This document shows, one piece after another, positions 1 through 5,407 of a DNA stretch of 7,184 nucleotides; the first letter of the stretch is position 1; the number at the start of each line of letters is the position of its first letter. The stretch covers positions 1 to 7,184 of the forward strand of contig URRX01000075.1 in NCBI GenBank assembly GCA_900550345.1, read 5' to 3'. The notes under the pieces are model-generated. The model ran no database searches. It saw only the letters and a program-made list of their open reading frames with translations, and was not told the DNA's origin. The DNA is from an uncultured Anaerococcus sp. (lineage in GTDB: Bacteria; Bacillota; Clostridia; Tissierellales; Peptoniphilaceae). The translations under genes and the position numbers were made by a program.

Positions 1-234
1 AATGGTTTTTATAATATGACAGAATCAACAGTTTATCCTATTTTGCAAAGATTATCAAAAAAAGGACTTATATTTTCATCAAAAGAAAAATCTAAAGTTG
101 GACCAAAAAGAAAATACTATTATATAACCAAAAAAGGGGAAGATTATTTGATAGATTTTTCAAAAGATTTTTTGGAACTTGAAGAAAATGTAAGAAATAT
201 TTTAGGAGTAAAAAATGATAATGAGAGTAGATAA
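1..234 (+). CDS. PadR-family transcriptional regulator, 3' part (5' end outside window)
   Basis: The reading frame is open from base 1, so the start lies to the left of the window; the ATG at position 16 is internal. The visible 77 residues hold the second half of a PadR winged helix-turn-helix. The recognition-helix region reads TESTVYPILQRLSKKGLI, matching the family pattern (S/T)xxTxYPxLxRLxxxGL, and is followed by the wing, with GPKRKYYYITKKGEDYL matching RKYYxxTxxG. About 30-35 N-terminal residues of the DNA-binding domain are missing. The C-terminal part is short, as in the compact subfamily of about 110 residues that forms dimers through one C-terminal helix. PadR proteins are usually repressors of a nearby transporter or stress gene; the target here cannot be seen. 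The end overlaps the next gene by 20 bases, so the two are probably cotranscribed. Confidence 0.85.
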   Translation, partial: NGFYNMTESTVYPILQRLSKKGLIFSSKEKSKVGPKRKYYYITKKGEDYLIDFSKDFLELEENVRNILGVKNDNESR

Positions 235-922
235 AATGATTGGAAATGCCAATCTCGATACAAGAAAAAATATAAAAAGAAATGCAAAAAAAGGTGAACT
301 AATAATAAATGGTCAAATAATAAAAGATTCATCAGTAAAAGTTGACCCAAACCTAGATGAGGTAATATATATGGGTGAGCTTGTAGATTATTTTGACAAT
401 ATTTATATAATGATGAACAAAAGAGAAGGTCTTATTTGCCAATCAAATGAACTAGATGGTACGGTAATGAGTGATTTGGATGAATTTTATTTAAATTTGG
501 ACCTTGCCATAGCAGGACGACTTGATAAGGATACAACAGGACTTTTATTATTATCAACAGATGGAAAATTTATCCACAAGGTAATAAGCCCAAATTCAAA
601 TATTTGGAAAAAATATGAGGTTGAAACATCAAAAAAAATAGATCCTTCTTTAGTTGAAATTTTTGAAGATGGAGTATATATTAAAGAGGATGACTATTAT
701 GCAAGAAGTGCAAAACTTGATATAATAGGAGAGAAAAAAGCCTATGTATATGTAACAGAAGGCAAATTTCATTTAGTAAAAAGATTATTTTCAAATAATG
801 ATAATGAAGTAATAAAATTAAAAAGACTCGCTATAGGAGAATTAGAATTAGATCAAACATTAAACCCAGGTCAATATAGAGAACTTAGCGAAGAAGAAAA
901 AAATTTATTTATAAACGATTAA
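215..922 (+). CDS. rsuA: RsuA-family 16S rRNA pseudouridine synthase
   Basis: This 235-residue cytoplasmic enzyme isomerises a uridine in rRNA to pseudouridine; RsuA in E. coli modifies U516 of 16S rRNA. Residues 3-50 form an S4 RNA-binding domain (MRVDKMIGNAN, then LIINGQIIKDSSVKVDP). Residues 62-230 form the catalytic domain with motif II GRLDKDTTGLLLLSTDG at 101-117, in which D104 is the catalytic aspartate. HKVISPNS at 121-128, EDGVYI at 151-156 and the late motif EGKFHLVKRLF at 182-192 follow RsuA order. The last motif has Leu-Val where EGKxHQ(V/I)KRM is usual. Two starts are possible: ATG 215 is 6 bases after AGGAG (204-208), while ATG 221 gives the more typical N-terminus MRVDK but a spacing of 12. 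I kept 215. The specific target uridine is inferred from family resemblance; RluB/RluF-type activity is a less likely alternative. Confidence 0.9.
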   Translation: MIMRVDKMIGNANLDTRKNIKRNAKKGELIINGQIIKDSSVKVDPNLDEVIYMGELVDYFDNIYIMMNKREGLICQSNELDGTVMSDLDEFYLNLDLAIAGRLDKDTTGLLLLSTDGKFIHKVISPNSNIWKKYEVETSKKIDPSLVEIFEDGVYIKEDDYYARSAKLDIIGEKKAYVYVTEGKFHLVKRLFSNNDNEVIKLKRLAIGELELDQTLNPGQYRELSEEEKNLFIND

Positions 923-950
923 CACATTAATCCAAGATAAAAAATGTGTT
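921..950 (+). other. Small inverted repeat between rsuA and the sugar transferase
   Basis: AACACATT (921-928) and AATGTGTT (943-950) form a perfect 8-bp stem with a 14-base loop, beginning inside the rsuA stop codon and ending directly before the AAGGAG ribosome binding site of the next gene. No run of T follows, so it is not a convincing terminator. It may mark or protect mRNA ends or modulate translation of the downstream gene, or it may be chance in AT-rich DNA. Confidence 0.35.
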
Positions 951-961
951 AAGGAGATAGT

Positions 962-1570
962 ATGTACGAAAATCATATAAAATTTATATTGGACAAAATA
1001 CTTGCAATATTTTCATTAATAGTTTTAAGTCCTATAATTCTTATCACAGCAATAATAATAAAAATTATGGATCCAAAAGATCCTGTCCTATTTATCCAAG
1101 AAAGATCAGGAAGAAATAGAAAACCATTTAAATGTTATAAATTTAGATCAATGAGAACAACCGCTCCACAAAATGCATCAACATGGGAACTTGAAAATCC
1201 AGAAAATTATATAACCCCTTTTGGAAAATTTATAAGAAAAACATCCATAGATGAAATTCCACAAATATATAATATTTTAAAAGGAGATATGTCTTTTGTA
1301 GGACCAAGACCTGTAATATTAAAAGAAGAAAAACTATTGGATTTGAGAGAAGAATACGGTGCTTGTGGTGTAAAACCAGGAATAACTGGACTTGCCCAAA
1401 TATCTGGAAGAGATGATCTTCCGCCAAAACAAAAAGCAAAAATGGATGCTCTATATGCAAAAAATGTAAATTTTGTAAATGATATAAAATTATTTTTAAA
1501 AACAATACCTGCTGTTATATTCGGAGAAGGAGTAACAGAAGGAAAAAGAAATGAAGAAGATTTTAAATAA
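962..1570 (+). CDS. Monotopic sugar-phosphate transferase (bacterial sugar transferase, PglC/EpsL type)
   Basis: The enzyme moves a phospho-sugar from a UDP-sugar to undecaprenyl phosphate, the first membrane step in making a surface polysaccharide or glycoprotein glycan. The 202-residue protein is the minimal catalytic form without the multi-helix N-terminal domain of WbaP-type enzymes. Residues 11-35 form one hydrophobic helix broken by Ser23-Pro24, the re-entrant hairpin of this superfamily. QERSGRNRKPFKCYKFRSMR (46-65) is the conserved basic block, KTSIDEIPQ (93-101) carries the Asp97-Glu98 catalytic pair, and FVGPRP (112-117) and KPGITGLAQISGRDDLPPKQK (138-158) follow in the usual order. 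AAGGAG at 951-956 lies 5 bases before the ATG. Sugar specificity cannot be told. No other polysaccharide genes are in view, so it is an orphan here, probably read from the padR-rsuA transcript. Confidence 0.93.
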   Translation: MYENHIKFILDKILAIFSLIVLSPIILITAIIIKIMDPKDPVLFIQERSGRNRKPFKCYKFRSMRTTAPQNASTWELENPENYITPFGKFIRKTSIDEIPQIYNILKGDMSFVGPRPVILKEEKLLDLREEYGACGVKPGITGLAQISGRDDLPPKQKAKMDALYAKNVNFVNDIKLFLKTIPAVIFGEGVTEGKRNEEDFK

Positions 1571-1601
1571 GATAGATAATACATTATCTATCTTATTTTT
1601 A
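1565..1601 (+). terminator. Intrinsic terminator after the sugar transferase gene
   Basis: The arm 1565-1579 is complementary to 1584-1598 (AATAAGATAGATAA against TTATCTATCTTATT), with a loop of about 4 bases, and the descending arm runs into a TTATTTTT tract. The stop codon TAA (1568-1570) lies inside the rising arm. The stem is long but AT-rich. It separates the padR-rsuA-sugar transferase group from the glycerol genes. Confidence 0.8.
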
Positions 1602-1640
1602 TTGCATTTTTTTAAAAAATAAAATAAGAAAAAACTTTTG

Positions 1641-1654
1641 TGAAATTGTTTGCA
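1641..1654 (+). promoter_or_regulatory. Candidate cre (CcpA) site upstream of glpP-glpK
   Basis: TGAAATTGTTTGCA fits the catabolite-responsive element pattern TGWNANCGNTNWCA except for T at the central C and G at the second W. The outer arms TGxAA and TTxCA are symmetric. The site overlaps the -35 region of the proposed glpP promoter, where CcpA-HPr(Ser-P) would repress. Catabolite repression of glpFK through a cre is known in Bacillus subtilis; its use here is inference. Confidence 0.45.
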
Positions 1655-1678
1655 TTTAAAAAAGTTATATGATAAAAT
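1650..1678 (+). promoter_or_regulatory. Proposed sigma-A promoter of glpP-glpK
   Basis: An extended -10 element TGATAAAAT (1670-1678) lies 17 bases after a weak -35 TTGCAT (1650-1655). An alternative pairing is TTGTTT (1646-1651) with TATGAT (1668-1673) and a 16-base spacer. Either predicts a transcript start near 1680-1685, about 20 bases before the leader hairpin. Confidence 0.55.
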
Positions 1679-1703
1679 GAAAATGTAATAAATATATTTG
1701 GAG

Positions 1704-1735
1704 AAGCGAGCACTTATTTAAAATAGGTCTCGCTT
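1704..1735 (+). promoter_or_regulatory. Leader hairpin of glpP-glpK, candidate GlpP-responsive attenuator
   Basis: AAGCGAG (1704-1710) pairs with CTCGCTT (1729-1735). After one bulged C (1711) a second stem of ACTTATT (1712-1718) with AATAGGT (1722-1728, one G-U pair) is closed by a 3-base loop. The structure is followed only by an interrupted T tract (TTTGTGTGTTT), so it would be a leaky terminator; it also ends 9 bases before the glpP ribosome binding site. The rising arm shares GAGAA(A)GCGAG with the leader before the glpA-like gene. GlpP-dependent antitermination at leader inverted repeats is known in B. subtilis glp genes; the assignment here is inference. Confidence 0.55.
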
Positions 1736-1744
1736 TGTGTGTTT

Positions 1745-1751
1745 GGAGGAG
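1745..1751 (+). promoter_or_regulatory. Ribosome binding site of glpP
   Basis: GGAGGAG lies 2-3 bases before ATG 1754, a tight spacing. A GTG at 1739 in the same frame lies upstream of this site and so would have no ribosome binding site itself, which argues for 1754 as the start. The in-frame ATG at 1766 (spacing 14) is the alternative. Confidence 0.6.
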
Positions 1752-1753
1752 AA

Positions 1754-2326
1754 ATGATAGATATAATGGACTTACTTTTTGAAAATCCTTGTATTATGGC
1801 TATAAAAGATAATACGGATTTAAAAGAGTGTTTAAAAGATGAATACGAAAACAATAAAGTAGTTTTTGTTTTATATGGAAGCATTGAAACAATACCTGCA
1901 ATTGTTGAAAAGTTAAAAGACCATGATAAGGTTGTTTTTGTTCACGAAGATCTTATTGAGGGACTTTCATCATCTTCTTTATCATCATCATTTATCAAAA
2001 AATACACTAATGCCGATGGAATTATTACAACAAGAAGCCAAAATGCTGCTTATGCAAGAAGAATAGGACTTTTATCTATATTAAGATTTTTTGTACTTGA
2101 TTCCCTATCTTATAAGAATGTAAAAGAAACATTAAAAAAGGCAAATTGCGATCTTGTTGAAATACTTCCTGGTATTATGCCAAAAATTCTAGATGATATA
2201 GAAAAAAGAACATCAATCCCAATTATTGCTGGAGGGCTAATTAGAGATAAAAAAGATGTTTTTGATGCCCTAAATTCAAAGGCTGTTGCTGTATCATCAT
2301 CAAATCATAATGTTTGGAAAATGTAA
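1754..2326 (+). CDS. glpP: Glycerol uptake operon antiterminator GlpP
   Basis: GlpP is a cytoplasmic RNA-binding regulator with a TIM-barrel-like fold. In B. subtilis it binds glycerol-3-phosphate and prevents termination in glp leader RNAs, and it also stabilises the glpD message. From ATG 1754 the protein has 190 residues, the usual family length. Conserved blocks appear in order: NPCIMAIKD near the N-terminus (11-19), VHEDLIEGLS (63-72), DGIITTRS (88-95), RFFVLDSLS (111-119), EILPGIMPK (136-144), IIAGGLIRDKKDV (157-169) and AVAVSSSNHNVWK (177-189). An unusual run SSSSLSSS (72-79), written mostly with TCA codons, replaces the charged stretch usually found after the DLxxG motif. The gene stops 11 bases before glpK with only the kinase ribosome binding site between, so the two are cotranscribed. 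Leader hairpins at 1704-1735 and 3902-3938 are its probable targets. The family assignment is firm; the targets are inferred. Confidence 0.93.
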   Translation: MIDIMDLLFENPCIMAIKDNTDLKECLKDEYENNKVVFVLYGSIETIPAIVEKLKDHDKVVFVHEDLIEGLSSSSLSSSFIKKYTNADGIITTRSQNAAYARRIGLLSILRFFVLDSLSYKNVKETLKKANCDLVEILPGIMPKILDDIEKRTSIPIIAGGLIRDKKDVFDALNSKAVAVSSSNHNVWKM

Positions 2327-2332
2327 AAGGAG
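2327..2332 (+). promoter_or_regulatory. Ribosome binding site of glpK
   Basis: AAGGAG directly follows the glpP stop codon and lies 5 bases before ATG 2338. It fixes the kinase start there and rules out an in-frame ATG at 2314 that lies upstream of this site and would add eight non-conserved residues. Confidence 0.85.
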
Positions 2333-2337
2333 TTTGT

Positions 2338-3843
2338 ATGACAAAGTATATAATGGCGCTAGATGCTGGAACTACAAGTAACAGAGCAATTTTATTTAAC
2401 AAAAAAGGTGAAATAATGTCTGTTGCTCAAAAAGAATTTACTCAATTTTTCCCACACCCAGGATGGGTTGAACATGATGCTACAGAAATTTGGTCAACAC
2501 AACTTGGTGTTTGTACTGAAGCAATTGCAAAATTAGGAATTGAAGCAAAAGATATTGAAGCTATAGGAATTACAAATCAAAGAGAGACAACAATTGTTTG
2601 GGAAAAAGAAACAGGAAAACCTGTATATAATGCAATCGTTTGGCAATGTAGAAGAACTGCTGATATGGCAGATCAATTAGTAAAAGACGGTTATAGAGAA
2701 ACAATTCAAAAGAAAACTGGCCTTGTAGTTGACCCATATTTTTCAGCAACAAAAATTAGATGGATTCTTGATCATATTGAAAATGGACAAGAAAGAGCAG
2801 AAAACGGAGAACTTTTATTTGGAACTGTTGATACATGGTTAATTTATAACCTAACTCGTGGAAAAGTTCACGTAACAGACTATACAAACGCTTCAAGAAC
2901 TATGATTTTTAATATTCATACTCTTGAATGGGATGATGAACTTCTTGAAATTTTAAATATTCCAAAATGTATGCTACCAGAAGTAAAACCATCAAGTCAT
3001 GTTTATGGAAATACTTTTGCAGGATATTTTGATGGTGAAATTCCTATAGCAGGAATTGCTGGTGACCAACAAGCTGCACTTTTTGGACAAACATGCTTTA
3101 ACAAAGGTGATGCTAAAAATACTTACGGAACAGGTGCATTCTTACTTATGAATACTGGTGAAGAAGCAGTTAAATCAGACAATGGTCTTGTAACAACAAT
3201 TGCTTGGGGACTTGAAGAAGGAAAAGTAAATTATGCCCTTGAAGGATCAATATTTGTTGCAGGTTCAGCAATTCAATGGTTAAGAGATCAATTAAGAATT
3301 GTAGATGCTGCTGATGATACAGAATATATGGCTACAAAAGTTGATGATACAAATGGTTGTTATGTAGTTCCAGCTTTCACAGGTCTTGGTGCTCCATATT
3401 GGGATGCATATGCAAGAGGAGCAATTGTAGGACTTACAAGAGGAACTAGCAAATATCATATAGTAAGAGCAACTCTTGAGTCCCTTGCATATTTAACAAA
3501 TGACGTTTTAGATGCAATGGCAAAAGATTCTGGCGCACCACTTAAAGAATTAAAAGTTGACGGTGGAGCAAGTGCAAATAATTTCTTGATGCAATTCCAA
3601 GCTGATATGATTCAAACAAAAGTAGAAAGACCAGAAACTTTAGAAACAACAGCTCTAGGTGCATGTTATTTGGCAGGTCTTGCAGTAGGATTCTATAAAG
3701 ATCTTGAAGAAATTAAAGAAAATAGACTTGTAGATAAAGAATTTAATCCAGAAATTTCTGTTGAAGAAAGAGATAAAAAAGATAGAAACTGGCAAAGAGC
3801 TATGCAAAGAGCATTTGGTTGGGCAAACCATTTTGAAGAATAA
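2338..3843 (+). CDS. glpK: Glycerol kinase GlpK
   Basis: GlpK phosphorylates glycerol with ATP to sn-glycerol-3-phosphate, trapping it in the cytoplasm and producing the inducer of GlpP. The 501-residue protein has full family length with two FGGY actin-like domains. Visible motifs are ALDAGTTSNRAILF (7-20, phosphate-binding), NQRETT (80-85, glycerol-binding Arg-Glu), PYFSATKIRWILDH (133-146, FGGY signature 1), GIAGDQQAALFGQ (239-251, catalytic base Asp243), NTYGTGAF (261-268), GSAIQWLRD (309-317, signature 2 region), PAFTGLGAPYWD (345-356) and LKVDGGASAN (405-414). In enterococcal GlpK a histidine in the loop after VYGHT is phosphorylated by the PTS protein HPr; here the loop reads VYGNTFAGYFDGE (222-234), with Tyr230 at about that position, so this activation is probably absent. 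No terminator of its own follows; transcripts run into the attenuator before the next gene. Confidence 0.98.
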   Translation: MTKYIMALDAGTTSNRAILFNKKGEIMSVAQKEFTQFFPHPGWVEHDATEIWSTQLGVCTEAIAKLGIEAKDIEAIGITNQRETTIVWEKETGKPVYNAIVWQCRRTADMADQLVKDGYRETIQKKTGLVVDPYFSATKIRWILDHIENGQERAENGELLFGTVDTWLIYNLTRGKVHVTDYTNASRTMIFNIHTLEWDDELLEILNIPKCMLPEVKPSSHVYGNTFAGYFDGEIPIAGIAGDQQAALFGQTCFNKGDAKNTYGTGAFLLMNTGEEAVKSDNGLVTTIAWGLEEGKVNYALEGSIFVAGSAIQWLRDQLRIVDAADDTEYMATKVDDTNGCYVVPAFTGLGAPYWDAYARGAIVGLTRGTSKYHIVRATLESLAYLTNDVLDAMAKDSGAPLKELKVDGGASANNFLMQFQADMIQTKVERPETLETTALGACYLAGLAVGFYKDLEEIKENRLVDKEFNPEISVEERDKKDRNWQRAMQRAFGWANHFEE

Positions 3844-3844
3844 T

Positions 3845-3873
3845 TTTACAAATTATAAAAATTGTACTATAAT
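3845..3873 (+). promoter_or_regulatory. Sigma-A promoter of the glpA-like operon
   Basis: TTTACA (3845-3850, one mismatch to TTGACA) and a perfect TATAAT (3868-3873) are separated by 17 bases, the ideal spacing. The predicted start is near 3880. The -10 is embedded in a near-palindrome, ACTATA-A-TATAGT (3866-3878), which could be an operator. A promoter this strong directly before a terminator implies control by attenuation. Confidence 0.85.
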
Positions 3874-3901
3874 ATAGTTAACAAGTAAATAAAGCGATGA
3901 G

Positions 3902-3944
3902 AAAGCGAGTTGAAGTAAGCCCTACTTTAGCTTGCTTTTTTTTT
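3902..3944 (+). terminator. Leader attenuator before the glpA-like operon, candidate GlpP target
   Basis: The arms 3902-3917 and 3923-3938 form a 16-bp stem with three G-U pairs and the 5-base loop AGCCC, and the descending arm runs into nine T (3936-3944). This is a textbook intrinsic terminator. It lies about 22 bases after the predicted transcript start and 29 bases before the next start codon, so by default it would block the operon. It would also stop read-through from glpK. The segment GAGAAAGCGAG (3899-3909) matches GAGAAGCGAG in the glpP leader. No upstream segment in this short leader can pair with the rising arm, so a bound protein, most likely GlpP, is the probable antiterminator. 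Confidence 0.85.
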
Positions 3945-3973
3945 CATTTAAATTTAGATTGAAAGGAAAAAAT

Positions 3974-5395
3974 ATGTTTGATGCAATAATTATAGGAGCA
4001 GGAGTAACAGGAACATCTGTAGCCTACCAACTATCAAAGAAAAAAGGAAATTTCTTAGTTTTAGAAAAAAATGAAGATGTATGTACAGAAACATCAAAAG
4101 CAAATTCAGCGATTTGCCACGGTGGTTATGATGCAAAACCAGGTAGTTTAAAAGCAAAAATGAATGTAAAGGGAAACCACATGATGGAAGAAGAATCCAA
4201 AAAATTATCTTTCCCTTATAAAAAAATCGGAACACTAGTTCTTTGCCACAGCGAAGAAGATATGCCAAAATTACAAGCTCTTTATGATCAAGGAATTGAA
4301 AATGGCGTTAGTGGTATGGAAATAATAAATAGAGAACAAATCTTAGAGATGGAACCTAATATAACAGATGATGTAGTTGCAGCTTTATATGCCAAAGAAG
4401 CTGGAATTGTAGATCCATTTTTGATGAATATAGCATTTGCAGAAGTTTCTAACATAAATGGGGTTGATTATAAATTTAATGAAAAAGTAGTAAAGACTGA
4501 GAAAAAAGAAGGTTATTGGTTAGTTACTACTGAAAATAATACATACGAGACAAAGGCTATAGTAAATGCTGCAGGAGTTTATGCAGATGAAATTCACAAC
4601 CAAGTTTCAGATGAAAAATTTGAAATAAAGGCAAGACGTGGAGAATATTTACTACTAGATAAGGATACAAAGGGTTTTGTAAATCATGTTATGTTTAACC
4701 TTCCTACTGAAAAAGGTAAGGGAATTCTTGTAACACCAACAATTGATGAGAATACTCTTGTAGGCCCAACTTCAGACTTTATCGACGATAAGCACGATAG
4801 ACGTTCAACAAGAGAACACATAGAAGAAGTAGTTGAAAAATCAAATCATACAGTTAAAAATGTTCCTGTAAGAATGGTAATAACATCATTTTCTGGAAAC
4901 AGAGCCCACGAAGTTGGTGGAGACTTTATCTTAAAAGAAAGCCTTGATGGATTTTTTGACTGTGTAGGAATTGAATCCCCTGGTTTAACATCAGCACCAG
5001 CTATTGGTGAATATATGGCAAATCTTGTAGATGAAAAATTAAACTTAGAAGAAAATAAAGATTTCACATATGATAGAAAACCAACACCAAAAACAAGTGA
5101 ATTAAGTTTAGAAGAACATGACGAATTAATCAAAAAAGATAAGAAATACGGAAAAATAATTTGTAGATGTGAATCTATTACAGAAGGAGAAATTGTTGAT
5201 GCAATCAATCGTCCTCTTGGTGCTACAACTGTTGATGGAGTAAAAAGAAGAGTAAGAGCCACAGCAGGAAGATGCCAAGGAGGTTTCTGCCTACCAAGAG
5301 TTATGGAAATTATTGCAAGAGAAACTGGTGTAAATTATGACGATGTAGTAAAAAATGGAAAAGATTCTTACTACATAAAAGGACATGTAAAGTAA
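3974..5395 (+). CDS. glpA: GlpA-like FAD glycerol-3-phosphate dehydrogenase with C-terminal [2Fe-2S] BFD domain
   Basis: The probable reaction is oxidation of glycerol-3-phosphate to dihydroxyacetone phosphate, inferred from family and from glpK upstream. From ATG 3974 (AAGGA at 3963-3967, spacing 6) the protein has 473 residues. Residues 1-360 are a D-amino-acid-oxidase-type flavin domain: AIIIGAGVTGTS (4-15) is the FAD dinucleotide motif, Glu31 ends the second strand, and TSKANSAICHGG (40-51) and AIVNAAGVYAD (195-205) are conserved blocks. Residues 395-445 are a BFD-type domain with Cys397 and Cys399 (CRC) and Cys434 and Cys439 (CQGGFC), the four [2Fe-2S] ligands. E. coli GlpA has the same two-domain order. 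There is no signal peptide or membrane segment, and no glpB or glpC partner of the E. coli type. An upstream in-frame TTG at 3932 lies in the terminator and is not the start. Oxidation of another 2-hydroxy acid (LhgO-like) is the main alternative. Confidence 0.85.
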   Translation: MFDAIIIGAGVTGTSVAYQLSKKKGNFLVLEKNEDVCTETSKANSAICHGGYDAKPGSLKAKMNVKGNHMMEEESKKLSFPYKKIGTLVLCHSEEDMPKLQALYDQGIENGVSGMEIINREQILEMEPNITDDVVAALYAKEAGIVDPFLMNIAFAEVSNINGVDYKFNEKVVKTEKKEGYWLVTTENNTYETKAIVNAAGVYADEIHNQVSDEKFEIKARRGEYLLLDKDTKGFVNHVMFNLPTEKGKGILVTPTIDENTLVGPTSDFIDDKHDRRSTREHIEEVVEKSNHTVKNVPVRMVITSFSGNRAHEVGGDFILKESLDGFFDCVGIESPGLTSAPAIGEYMANLVDEKLNLEENKDFTYDRKPTPKTSELSLEEHDELIKKDKKYGKIICRCESITEGEIVDAINRPLGATTVDGVKRRVRATAGRCQGGFCLPRVMEIIARETGVNYDDVVKNGKDSYYIKGHVK

Positions 5396-5407
5396 GGAGC
5401 ATTTGAG

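Noticed and set aside
1739..1753. GTG start 15 bases upstream for glpP, giving MFGGEMID
   Set aside because: It lies before and across the GGAGGAG ribosome binding site, and the extra residues are that site translated; GlpP proteins begin close to the NPxxxAI block.
2314..2337. Upstream ATG for glpK overlapping the end of glpP
   Set aside because: AAGGAG at 2327-2332 sits 5 bases before ATG 2338, and the GlpK N-terminus starts at MTKYIMALDAGTTS.
3932..3973. TTG start for the GlpA-like gene, adding 14 residues
   Set aside because: These codons lie in the terminator arm and T tract; ATG 3974 has a good ribosome binding site and leads directly into the FAD motif.
3880..3973. Riboswitch or T-box in the leader before the GlpA-like gene
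   Set aside because: The leader is about 94 bases, has only about 22 bases before the terminator hairpin, and shows no specifier loop, T-box sequence or known aptamer core.
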